Positions 1 through 10,547 of a stretch of DNA of 64,000 nt are shown piece by piece. How positions within the stretch are numbered: position 1 is the first letter of the stretch; every line of letters begins with the position of its first letter. Below the pieces are notes generated by a model. The model saw only the letters and a program-made list of their open reading frames with translations. It did no database searches and was not told where the DNA came from. The stretch is from the NCBI GenBank assembly GCA_034509425.1, contig JAVTVJ010000863.1, forward strand, positions 682,001 through 746,000. Direction: 5' to 3'. The position numbers and the translations under genes are program-made. This stretch comes from Eopsaltria australis (Eukaryota > Chordata > Aves > Passeriformes > Petroicidae).

Positions 1-599
1 GCTGCTTCAGAGAGAGAGTTGGGATGTTAGGAACAGTGTGAGAGCGGGCTGGATTTTATTGTAATATTATGTTTTTAAGGAATACTAAATTTAGGATCTA
101 AAGATGTTCATACTTGAATATATTTAAATAATTACTCTGTGAAATATTCATCCTACAATCTGTATTCTTGCTTTTCAGGTGTCTTAGCATCTCACAAATC
201 TGTATTCCTGGCCTTAAAAAGTGTGTTTCTTGCCTGAAACAAATTTAAACAATAATGTAAGATGCCATAAAACTTGAAACCTCCTATGTCAAGTCAAGAG
301 GAGACTCATCCCAGAGAATTCCTTCCACATTTGGAAGAGAGTTTGGAGGTTTTTAGCTCAGCTCCATCCATTCACCTCCGAGCTCTTCCATCCCTCTCAG
401 TGGCCAAGTGTCCTCCAGGCTGTAGAGGGGCAAAGCACATTTTAGGTGTGGGTTTACAGCTGGATTTGCAGCAGCCCCAGCTCCTTTCAGCCTCGGTGCT
501 GTGCCAGTTTTGCTGGTGCAGGTGTTTGCACAGCACTTAGGGCACCTCTGAAGATGTGATCTCGTGTAAAACCCTCCCAGTTCATTCCCAGTTGCAGGG
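1..599. other. unannotated non-coding stretch
   Basis: No gene, repeat or RNA is recognisable. The first 270 bases are AT-rich and the rest is of mixed composition. The short open frame in this stretch has no recognisable domain and an ordinary chance-like composition. Confidence 0.5.
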
Positions 600-1362
600 T
601 TCCACTGTGTGTGTTAGAGAAGAGCAGCTCTGGAAGGGCCAGAGGTGTCCAGGAAGCACATCCAGGTCACCAGGGATGGGCATGGCAAAGAGGATCATGG
701 ATTTGTGCACCTATTGTGTGTGAGGATTGTACTTGGTGACTGATGCCCTTTGGTCTCTGCCTTTTTCCTTTTCTATCTTCTCTGCACTCTTTGCACATAT
801 ATTTGTGCATATATTTGTGCATATATATTGTGTATATATTGTATTCAGAGCTGGTTTTTCCAGTGCTTTTCCATGCTCTTTCCCTAAGCACAAAGACAAA
901 ACAAATCCCAGAGCTCCAAGCCCTGGGGGTGCCAGGCCCTGTCCTGTCTCGGCTCTTCCTGGGAACCAAGGCCCAGAACAGCTCTGAGGTTCATTTTCAT
1001 CAACAAAGCCCAGCCAGTGCTGAGAGGGGCTCCAGAGAAGGGGCTGCACCTGGGGGGGAATTGAATCACCACTTGTCCTCCTAATTGGTGCTTTTAATCA
1101 ATTCTGCTCATTTCCTAAAAGCCATAAATATGTCCTCACCCCTGGAGGGGCTGGGCTTTTATGGACACCTTTCCATAACTGCTCCTGAAGAGCTTCCAAA
1201 TAAAGATCCCCTTTTCCATCCCCTCCTTGCTAAAATGATCCCGAGTTTCTTTTCCAGGCTGGGGGAAAAGGCAACAGTGACCTTCTAGGGTATTGTTTAT
1301 CTTTCCTGTTTATGTGATGGCACATCCTGTGTGTGGGATGGCACAAAGGGAATTTTCACCTG
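600..1362 (+). repeat. interspersed repeat family 1, copy A, split by an LTR
   Basis: Bases about 600-740 and 1277-1362 match the reverse complement of 2192-2440 when the intervening 536 bases are removed. Shared landmarks in order are a GGAAGGGCCAGAG block, CACATCCAGGTCACC, GGCAAAGAGGATCATGG, GTGACCTTCTAGGG, and AAAGGGAATTTTCAC near the end. A more diverged copy lies at about 17018-17205. Compared with copy B, copy A lacks about 35 bases after the GGCCAGAG block. The family is not one I can name. It could be part of an LTR or internal region of an avian endogenous retrovirus, or another transposon. The outer limits are approximate because similarity fades. Confidence 0.75.
741..1276 (+). mobile_element. 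solo LTR-like insertion nested in family 1
   Basis: The segment begins TGATGCC and ends GGCAACA, so its ends are imperfect inverted repeats with the TG...CA termini typical of LTRs. GTGAC occurs directly on both sides (736-740 and 1277-1281), a 5-bp target-site duplication. The related copy at 2192-2440 has a single GTGAC at the corresponding point, which shows the empty site. An AATAAA hexamer at 1199-1204 would suit a polyadenylation signal if the element reads on the plus strand. A short AT-rich direct repeat built on a TTTGTGCATATA-type unit lies near 790-845. No internal viral genes are present. A 5-bp duplication is usual for ERVL-like elements, but the class is inferred and a non-retroviral TG...CA element cannot be excluded. 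Confidence 0.75.
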
Positions 1363-1755
1363 GCTGCTCTTGGCTCTGCTGATCCATCTCCTGCTGCTGC
1401 TGCCTCAGTTCCCCTCACAGAGCTGCGGAGGGGAAGGGTTTGCACAAAGCACTTCCACATCCCAGGATGAAAAACATCTGAGTGCCAAATGCTGCTGCAA
1501 CAAGAAGCATATTCCTGGGCTGCTCAGAGTCAGTAGAAATCCACATTGGACCCTGCTCCTGGGAGGCTGCAGTGGCACAAAGAGAGCTTTGCTCCAGAAA
1601 TCCAAAGCTGGAAAGGCTGGAGCAGATCAGGTTTGCAGGATTCAGGGCAGGGGCAAGGACTTCTCTGATGAGACTGGGATGTTGTACAGAGTTCTTTATT
1701 ATAGACAGAGACTGAGACTGCTCCAGATCACTCTGGGACTGCTGCTGACACTGCT
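1363..1755. other. spacer between family 1 copy A and the 14-bp array
   Basis: No clear homology to the other family 1 copies continues here beyond weak resemblance around 1425-1470. The 303-codon open frame that begins in copy A crosses this spacer and enters the tandem repeat. I do not regard it as a gene because most of its length is repeat. Confidence 0.4.
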
Positions 1756-2191
1756 CCTATGGCTGCTGCTATGGCCACTGCCATGGCCACTGCCCCATGG
1801 CCACTGCCCCATGGCCACTGCCCTATGGACACTGCCCCATGGCTACTGCCCCATGGTCACTGCCCCATGGCCACTGCCCCATGGCCACTGCCATGGCCAC
1901 TGCCCCATGGCCACTGCCCCATGGCCACTGCCCCATGGCCACTGCCCTATGGACACTGCCCCATGGCTACTGCCCCATGGCCACTGCCCCATGGCCACTG
2001 CCATGGCCACTGCCCCATGGCCACTGCCCCATGGCCACTGCCCTATGGCTACTGCCCCATGGCTACTGCCCTATGGCCACTGCCCCATGGCCACTGCCCC
2101 ATGGCCACTGCCCTATGGACACTGCCCTATGGCCACTGCCCTACAGCCACTGCCATGGCCACTGCCCCATGGCTACTGCCCACTGCCACGC
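1756..2191. repeat. 14-bp minisatellite (CCACTGCCCCATGG)n
   Basis: About 31 units of CCACTGCCCCATGG, with variants such as CCCTATGG and GGACAC and a few 12-bp units lacking CC. The unit length is not a multiple of three and the unit has no stop in any phase, so all three plus-strand frames are open and encode the same Met-Ala-Thr-Ala-Pro-Trp type peptide in shifted phase. Each unit holds the palindrome CCATGG overlapping TGGCCA. The array ends where inverted copy B of family 1 begins. Confidence 0.95.
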
Positions 2192-2440
2192 AGTGAAAAT
2201 TCCCTTTATCCCATCCCACCCCCAGGCTGTGCCATCCCATAAACAGCAAAGATAAACAATCCCCTAGAAGGTCACACCCTACAATCCTCTCACACAATGG
2301 GTGCAGAGGCCACAAAGCCATGATCCTCTTTGCCATGTCCATCCCTGGTGACCTGGATGTGCTTCCTGGTCCCCTCTGGGCCAGGGAAGAGGCTCCCTCT
2401 GGCCCTTCCAAGCCTGTTTTTCTAGAACAAACAGAGAGTG
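2192..2440 (-). repeat. interspersed repeat family 1, copy B (inverted)
   Basis: The reverse complement aligns with 600-740 plus 1277-1362 and, more weakly, with 17018-17205. It is uninterrupted at the place where copy A carries the LTR-like insertion: GTGACCTTCTAGGGGATTG is continuous here. It keeps the segment after GGCCAGAG that copy A has lost and copy C retains. Copies A and B form an imperfect inverted pair around the 14-bp minisatellite. The right-hand limit is approximate. Confidence 0.75.
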
Positions 2441-4305
2441 TAACCCAACAAGGTTTAGTGTTTAGGGAGCAGGCAGCTCCTCAGAGGAGGGGAGGGAGGC
2501 TGGCTGCTTCCTGAGGCACCTACAGTGTGCCAGCATCCCAGCCTGGTGATTCATAAGCTGCTCGTCAGGAGCTGTTAAATATCTGCTTTTTGCCAACGCT
2601 CAGTGTTTCAGTCTGCCAAAGATACTGGAGAAACAGTCACTGTAAAAAATTTATAGTTTCTCTGGGGAAAACAAAAGCTTTTTTGTGGCATAATACGGCA
2701 TCATAAATTAAAACTTTTTTTTTTTTAAATTAAGGAGTTACATCATGTTTTGATGTAATGTGATGTGGCAGGTCATGCTTTTAATTTTAATAAGCTTAAA
2801 AAAGAGAGAGCGACGGAGATTTGGGAGTATAAATATTGTTCCTGAACCTGCATCTTCTCTTGGTGGAGGCTGGCAAGGCAGGCTCACCTCTGCCATCTGG
2901 GTTCAGGGCTTATTTCAGGAAAACAATCTGAGCTGACTTCTGGAGGCAGCAGCAGCAGCAGTTAATGAACTGAACTCGCACTGCTCAGGTCTTCCAGGAA
3001 ATTGCCAAACAGCATCAGCCCTTCTGTGCCATTTGTCATCCTCAGGTACTGCTGGGCTTTAAAAGGCTCATCATCCCCTGCTTACATTTTTGGAAATCTC
3101 CTGCAACTTCCAATTGTTAAAAATCCCAGTCAGAGGCACCCAGAAGTGAATTCCAGCAGCATTCCAGGGCTGTGTTCCACGAAGTGAGTGCCCACAGATT
3201 GCAGGAGCAGCTGCAGGCTCCCAGTGCCTCTCTGAGGAGCTGGTCCTGACACTGAGGCATCTCTGGGATCCAGAGCTGGAGCCCACCCTGCTGCAGGCAC
3301 TTGAACACTCAGGATTTTTGGCAGTGTGAGGTTGTGACCGAGCAGAATTCTTTAGACTGATGTGAGCTCCCAGCACATCTGAGTCTGTAAATAGGCACAG
3401 GAAAGTCTTCTACCTGGTGATCAGGAGCTCTTGTTTTCCCCTCTTTTGTTTTATTCATGATAAAGGGTACAAAAGAGGTCTCAGCCTTCATTCTAACCTT
3501 TGGTCACTGCCATAAGAAATGCAAAGGGTCAGGCTCATTGCAGCACCAAACAGAGGAGCAATAATCACCTACTCAGCATTTCACATCCCAAATTTGCTCC
3601 ATTTTCCCTCCAGCTGAGTCCCTGAGTGACGTTCATTCAGGCACAGTTTTCCTGGATGGCCTCGGCTCCCTCTCCCTCAGGCTCTGATGTCCCCAGACCC
3701 CCGAGGGGGATTGCTCTCATCCCTGCCTGGCTCTGGCTGCAGAGGGATCCTGGAGCTCTCACACATCCCTTGGCAGGAGCTTGGCACTTTGTGGAGGAGT
3801 CTGGCACAGGCCTTGGGAGAATGGAATCAGAAGTGAGTGCTGTGACCCACTGGGTGCTGGGGTTCACCCAGAGCTGCCCCGCTCTGCCCAGGCCAGGGTA
3901 ATTGCACTGGGGCTCTGCAGGGCACTTGCCTTTCATTCTCCTTTCTGATTTCTCTTCCCAGTCCTCTTAGTTATTTTTCCTAATAGTTCATTTTTTCTCT
4001 GTTCTGACTCTGGTTTTGATATTTTTAATCACATTCAGAATGGAGGGAAAAGGGTGACCCGTTGTCCTCATAAGTGACACCCAGCCTGTGGTTTGACTGA
4101 CAGGAGGTACCATTAGAATCAGCATCCCTCCTCTGACAGGGCCTATCTGTGTTAACATCTCTGTACTCTGGGCTGTGGGCTTGATCTCCCAGAGCTGTAA
4201 ATTATGAGTGACTCCATCAAAGTCAGAGCCATTCCTGCAGTGCTGACACGGGGGAGGTCAGCTGGGATTTGTGCTTTCAGGATTTCTCATGTCTGGCTGG
4301 GCTGG
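2441..4305. other. unannotated stretch with a possible conserved block
   Basis: No gene is seen. Bases about 2540-2900 are AT-rich, low in repeats and carry homeodomain-type TTAATTTTAAT and a TATAAATA-like string, which resembles conserved non-coding DNA but cannot be shown without an alignment. A five-unit (CAG/AGC) run lies at about 2946-2961. The rest is unique sequence of mixed composition. Confidence 0.35.
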
Positions 4306-4856
4306 TGCTGGCCACTTGTGCCATTCCCTGATGTCTGTGCTGGCCACTTGTGCCACTCCCTGTGTCTGTGTTGGTCACCTGTGCCACTCCCTGTGTCTGT
4401 GCTGGTCACCTGTGCCACTCCCTGTGTCTGGGCTGATCACCTGTGCCATTCCCTGTGTCTGTGCTGGTCCTGGTCACTTGTGCCATTCCCTGGTGTCTGT
4501 GCTGATCACCTGTGCCATTCCCTGGTGTCTGTGCTGGTCACCTGTGCTATTCCCTGGGGTTTGTACTGGCCACTTGTGCCATTCCCTGGTGTCTGTGCTG
4601 GTCACCTGTGCCACTCCCTGTGTCTGTGCTGGTCACCTGTGCCATTCCCTGTGTCTGTGCTGGTCACCTGTGCCATTCCCTGTGTCTGTGCTGGTCACTT
4701 GTGCCACTCCCTGTGTCTGTGCTGGTCCTGGTCACCTGTGCCATTCCCTGGTGTCTGGGATGTTCACTTGTGCCATTCCCTGGGGTCTGTGTTGGTCACC
4801 TGTGCCATTCCCTGTGTCTGTGCTGGTCACCTGTGCCACTCCCTGTGTCTGGGCTG
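4306..4856. repeat. 31-bp minisatellite
   Basis: About 17 units related to TGGTCACCTGTGCCACTCCC followed by TGTGTCTGTGC. Variants include CCATTCCC, an extra GG giving CCCTGGTGTC, and a 6-bp GTCCTG insertion in two units near 4465 and 4726. All three plus frames are open across it because 31 is not a multiple of three and the unit lacks stops; they encode Cys/Val/Leu/Pro-rich repeats (for example CHSLCLCWSPVP). These frames are by-products of the repeat and not supported as genes. Confidence 0.95.
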
Positions 4857-7444
4857 GCAGGCAGCTGGCACAGGGACGTGCTGGGGGTGAGCTGCTCACT
4901 GCCTTGGGTTTCTTGAAGCTCAGGCTCACGCTGCCATTTGAGCTTGGCCGTGCAGGCAGATCTGTGCAATGCTCCATTGGAAATCATATCAATATCAAAA
5001 CACAATAAAAACGAACCAAAACATCTGAAATAATTTTCTCTGTGTACACAGAGTGTGTCTCCTTGGGGTAAAACTGATCCTTCAGAGTTCACGTGGAAAG
5101 TAAACTACTGCAGGCAGAGAGAGTTCAGCAGAACTGGCTGAGAGCAGCAGGCCAAGATTAAACATCTCCAAAGTTAAGCTGTGAGGTGGAAAATGATTTT
5201 GCCTTCAGTTGCACAATTTTACACCCCTGTTGTGGGACTGGTTTCTGTGCTGGTGATTTCTTTGCATTAAAGAAAGCCATGAATGTTCTGGAGGAGGCTG
5301 AACTCCCAGAAGAGGCTCCGTGGGAAGGGGGGAAGAATGCAGAGTTTTGATTCATGCCAGAAGGAATGTGCTCACTAGGAACAAAGTTTACAAAACTCCT
5401 TTCAGGAGGTACCAAACCAAATGAGATCAAAACCTGCATGATCAGACTAACTTGGAAAACAGAGTGAGTAGCTGCAGAAATGGGTGCACAGGGAAAGTGG
5501 GGAGGGTCAGAGGTGGAGGAGCCCTTAAATCTCTTTGCAACCGAGAGAAAACAGAAAAAAGATTTTCAAGAACTCCATACTTTGTATTCTCTTAGATAAT
5601 GAGAACATTAAACGTCTGGTTTTCATCTTTTTTACACTTATGTAAAATTAGGATCAACTCAGCAAGTTAATGGAGTTACATAGGTTTAAATCTGGCACAA
5701 GTGAGATAAGAGCCAGGCCTGTCAGTTCATTAAGGACTTCATTAACTGTGGCTGCAATATCTTGCAGAGCCTGTGTTCCTGCAAATAAAAACATGTGTTT
5801 GAGGCTGCAGGAAGGGATCCTGCATGTCCTGCAGTGAGCTCCACCAGCAGCTGCCCGTTCCCAAGGCTGCAGGCTGATGTTGCACTGGGAATGTTGCACT
5901 GGGAATGGTGGATGTGTGTTTGTCCAGCCCCAGGACTGTCCCTGGAGCAGGGTGGGTGCACACAGGGAGGCTCTGGCCTGGCCTCAGTGACCAGCAGCAC
6001 AGAGAGCACGCTCAGGGCTGCACACACACAGGAGCTGCCTTTTAATTCAGCTTTGTCTTGGCTGGCAAAACTCTCCTGTTTATGTTTATCTCAGATGTAA
6101 GTTAAATATAAAGCTTCATTCCACCAGTCTGTGCTTTCTGCTGAGGGATTGCTGATGGTCTCGTGATGCTTCTCAACCCACTCTGTGCCAATTTGACTCA
6201 AACCTCAAGATAAATGTGTATTAAAAGCCATCCACGAGAAGGATCTGAATAACAAAGCAACGAGCAGCGCCCTCACAAAGTTTATTCCCCTTCAGGATTG
6301 ATGGGCTCCATCATTTCAGCTTTGCTGTTTGATCAGCTGGGAAATGGTGCAAATATCCCACATCCCACTCTCAGGCCAGTTGTGAACAACTGCAAATCTT
6401 TTTGTTTAAGTTCTAGGTCAAGCAGCAATTTCCCAGCACAGCCCCTAATGAAAGCAAGGATTTTCTCCCTTTTAAGCACACATCAGACCAATCTAATTTA
6501 CTGGGGAGAAAATTCACTTTAGTGCAGAAGGACAATCCAGACGTATACACTACTTAGGCTCTTGTTAAGTGAAAATTGGGATAAGTGGTACTAAGTGGAT
6601 GCATAGATCTTAAGCTTGTCCTCTTCAATAGGGTGAATTTTACCCTTAACAAGAAGTGCAAGTAGAGCATCACTGTTGTCTGGGTTCTTCTGAGGATCAT
6701 TAACACACAGCTGAGCTTCCCCATAAAGATGCAGCACCAAATGGGAATTAATTGAGCTGTTTTAGTAGTTATGTACTTCTTGCTTTTCTCTTCTTCCTTG
6801 TAAACTGTGAACTCGATTATGTCTTGCCCAAATTATGCTGGAAAAAAAAGGGTTTTGAATTAATTTCTATCAGTCCTTCCTGGGATTTCCTTCTGCATTT
6901 CTACTCCATTTCTGCTATTTGTTCTGCTGGAAATTTATCATATCACAAGGAAATCCTGCAGATTCTGACTTTAGTCTTGGTGTGCCTGGCTGGGTTTGTC
7001 CTTGAGAAGCTCTGCTCGGGATGCAGCGAGGGAAGCTCAGATATGCATATTTGATATGGGCCCTCCAAACAAACTTCAGAGCCACGGTTCCAGCCACCAG
7101 GGAAGGGCTGATGGCAACCTTAACCTGGGAGAGATTCAGACTGGGCCTGAGGGAGCTCCAGAGGAGTTTGGCTGCCTTTGTCCTTTCTTTTAGACAGCCA
7201 CGTGAAAGGCTCAGTTCTCCCATTCCTGAGGAACACTGAGTGCAGAGTTTAGGCTGCTGTGACTCTGGAAATGGATTTGACTTCAGACAAGCTCTGCAAG
7301 GGAGGAATGATGCTGTAACTTCAGCTCCAGGCTGCCAGAACTCCCTCCTGGAAAAGGGGGGCTCTTTTCACTCCCCACAGCTCCTGACAGGAGGGTGCAG
7401 CCCCCCAGGTGGGGCTCAGGCTCTTCTGCCATGTCCCAGGTGAA
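4857..7444. other. unannotated non-coding stretch
   Basis: Unique sequence without a supported gene. A 15-bp direct duplication of TGTTGCACTGGGAA(T) lies at about 5879-5908. Several short open frames have no recognisable domain. Bases 6530-6960 are AT-rich. Confidence 0.45.
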
Positions 7445-7702
7445 GGGATGGGAGGAAATTGGCTTCAGGGGAGGGTCAGATTAGATATCTGAATATTTTT
7501 TTCACTGCAGGAGTGGTCAGGCATTGGAATGAGTTGTGCAGGGAGGTGGTGGAGTCACCACCTCTGGAAGTGTTGAAGTGGCATCTGGATGGGCACTTGG
7601 GGACAGGTTAGGGGTGATGATGGTGCTGCTGGGTTGGTGGTGGGACTGGATGATCCTGAGGGTCTCTTCCACCCCTGATGGTTCTGTGGTTCTGTGGCAG
7701 CT
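7445..7702 (+). mobile_element. CR1 LINE 3' fragment
   Basis: The stretch follows the layout of the CR1 3' end: TCAGATTAGATAT, then TTTTTCACTGCAGGAGTGGT, GGCATTGGAATGAGTTG, GGGAGGTGGTGGAGTCACC, then GGACTGGATGATCCTGAG and a closing GGTTCTGTGGTTCTGTGG that stands for the usual terminal octamer-like repeat. CR1 is a non-LTR retrotransposon of birds and reptiles whose copies are usually 5'-truncated, as here. No reverse transcriptase coding part remains. The subfamily cannot be named by eye. Confidence 0.85.
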
Positions 7703-10149
7703 GGGCTCTGCTCTGCTCCTCTCTCCGTGGTTTCATTTCTGGTTCCCAGGGATGGGCACTCCCATCCCAACTCCACACCTCAGAGGGATGAGGATGGAAA
7801 ATCCTTCTGTGTCCTGAGCAGTCACTTGAGAGAATCTCATTGGGTGTCCCCAAGCAGGTGGCCTGAATTCCTAACAGAGCTTGGAAGATTCCCTTTTCCT
7901 GTTCTATTATTTCACTTTTCTCCACTTGACCCCAAATCAATCTGGGTGGCTCAGAAAGCCCCGTTGTGCCAGGGGATGTGAGTGACACCGTGGTGCAGAG
8001 CTGGTGCCTTTGGCTGGTGGCCCTGGTGTCATCTCAGAGCTCTGTACCTCGGAACATCCCCTGGCACAGACCCTGGGTTACCTTCACTGCAGTGACTCAT
8101 CGTTTTCCCACAATTACATTTTTGAGCTCTAATGCAAAGCAGACTTATCTGCTTTGACAGGACAGTACAGAATAAACAGAAACGACTAAATTTGTATTGG
8201 CAGCTACCACTGCGCTGCAGTTATGAGTAATCCAGCACAGCCAGAAAGGACAGCAAGGAATCAGAGCAGACTCCAGGGGCTGGAGAGCCACAGGAGGAGC
8301 CAGAGCTGTTGGTCCCCAGGAACTCCCTGGTTAGAGCTGTACCAAGGCACTGGATGGGAACAGCAGCAAGAAATGTTTCCAGGATTCCTCTCCACCCTAT
8401 GTATCTCTATAGAATATTTTATTGTCTTTTTTATTTCTTACAAAAATAGCTCTGGCACTGTGGGTAATTTCTCTGTGTGCTACACAGATTAAAGGGGAAA
8501 AAAATCTCCTTACAATGAGGAGCAGCAAACAAATCCAAACACGGCAATTTCCTCCATCCTGTGCCCTCCTGCCCTCACACCAGCACTTCCCACAGGGTGT
8601 CCCATCTGCCCAGCTCTCCCTTTGCCACTAAAATTGTGGGATTTGGGGATTTTGGGCTGGAGTGTGACCCAGCCCCAGCAGCAGAAGCTGCACGCTCCCG
8701 TGGCTCCAGGAGGCTCCTGGAAACCATCACCCCCTGCACTGGTTTGCAGTCACATTTCATTTGTTCTGGCCACAAGCTAAAGACAATTGCCTGGTGTCAC
8801 AGATGCTTCCTTGTGGTGGGGACATCTGTCACACCTGGAAATGTTTGTGTCAATTAATACACAAAAATATTGGTTGGATCTTACCTTGGAGATCCTGGTT
8901 TGCAGATTCAGGAACTCAGGAATCTTCTAACTGAGAAAAGACCTGCACTGGATCCAGCTGGGTTTGGTTCCCCCACGTTCCTGGCCCCAGCATTGCTGGA
9001 TGGCCCAGTCAGGAACTCTGGGAATGAGAAAAAAACATAGAATTTCTTATTATATTTATATCACGTGGCTCCAAATTTACATGTGCAGTTACTGCATCTG
9101 CACATGCAGATCAATAAAAAAATCTGGACAGATGAGCAGAACTTGCTGGCTCAGGGTTCAGCAAATCAGGACATGATTGCACACAGTCAAAAATCTGGAT
9201 CCTAAACCTTTGTACACTTCTGTTGTGGTATTTTGTAATTGCTAATTGCAACAAGATCTGTGCAGGGTATGTAATTCAACATGACAAGTGTTTTTAGCAG
9301 CAGGTGAATAAGATCAGTTATTGAAACAGCAAAATTATTGCCAACATTGAGGAAATTAGATAAAAATGCGAGGTCCAAAGAGCCTCATTCATATCAGATC
9401 TAACACAAGCTGGAGTGAACACAGAGAATTGTTAACTTCACATGCCAATAAATTATTTAAATAGTTTAGAAGAAAACAGTGGCTTGGCACAGTTCTGACT
9501 TTTGAGCATCATAAACAGAGTAGTAACACTACTCAGCTCCACTCATATATTTACATTTTGGACTACTCACCTATTGCTTTCTGTGTGTAAATTGGAAAGC
9601 TTTGAACATTAATAAACCTGACACGAATTCCTGCCTTTAACAGCTCCCAGCCCAGAAAACAGAAGAAGAAGAAAGCAGAAACTCTTTGTTACATGTGAAA
9701 TCTGCTTCCACTGGCTTACATCGAGTCTGAATTGTGGTCCTTAAGCAACGCTTGGCATCCTTTATTCCAAATTACCACAAGCCCTCATCTTGCACTCCAT
9801 CCTCCCAGGAAGTGATGCCTGGAGAAGGCTGGGAGTTGCTCTTTGGGAATTCCAGAATTTTAACCTTTGTGTCTGCACTGGAAGCTCTGGGAGCTCAGTC
9901 TGGGCAGGATCTGCTGGTGGTGCCCAGTGCCAGCAGTGCCAAGGACTCTCCAGGGGCGGAGGAATGGACCTGGCTCTGTGCCAGGGAGCTTTTGGACTGC
10001 CACGAAGAGGGCTTCACTTTTAATTAATTTTTAAATGCAAAGCATCAAGGACATGATATCCTTAATGAGGAGCACAGGAGCACCTTGCCTTTCTCTTGCC
10101 TTCTAACGTGAGATAAAGGCTGCTGGGTGTCCTGCAGGAGCCCCTGGAG
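7703..10149. other. unannotated stretch with homeodomain-type motifs
   Basis: No gene is seen. From about 9180 to 9700 the sequence is AT-rich and unique, with two tandem TAATTGC heptamers at 9236-9249 that match homeodomain cores. This could be a conserved enhancer, but nothing here proves it. The rest (7703-9050 and 9720-10149) is mixed-composition unique DNA. Confidence 0.35.
9080..9106. other. perfect 9-bp inverted repeat
   Basis: CATGTGCAG (9080-9088) and CTGCACATG (9098-9106) are exact reverse complements separated by nine bases. It could form a short hairpin or be a paired binding site. The stem is too short for a microRNA precursor. A CACGTG E-box lies just upstream at about 9062-9067. 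Confidence 0.6.
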
Positions 10150-10547
10150 CACGGGTTTGATATGACAGGACAGGGATGTGGCTGTGTCCTGCTTGGGATG
10201 TGACAGGACAGGGATGTGGCTGTGTCCTGCTTTGGGTATAACAGGACAGGGATGTGGCTGTGTCCTGACTGGGGCATAACAGGACAGGGATGTGGCTGTG
10301 TCCTGCTTGGGATGTGACAGGACAGGGATGTGGCTGTGTCCTGATTGGGATGTGACAGGACAGGGATGTGGCTGTGTCCTGACTGGGATAGGACAGGACA
10401 GGGATGTGGCTGTGTCCTGCTTGGGACAGAACAGGACAGGGATGTGGCTGTGTCTGACTGGGATAGAGCAGGACAGGGATGTGACAGGACAGGGATGTGG
10501 CTGTGTCCTGCTTGGGATGTGACAGGATAAGGATGTGGCTGTGTCCT
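10150..10547. repeat. 38-bp minisatellite with internal hairpin
   Basis: About ten units built as GATGTGACAGGACAGGGATG followed by TGGCTGTGTCCTGCTTGG, with some units shortened or altered near 10445-10495. Each full unit has CAGGACA and TGTCCTG, an exact 7-bp inverted repeat with a 12-base loop. Open frames run across it on both strands because 38 is not a multiple of three. The minus-strand frames encode His/Ser/Pro/Cys-rich repeats, which are not evidence of a gene. Confidence 0.95.

Noticed and set aside
1331..2242. 303-codon open frame, the longest in the window
   Set aside because: Most of it is the 14-bp minisatellite, which is stop-free in every frame, and the rest is an interspersed repeat. 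No domain.
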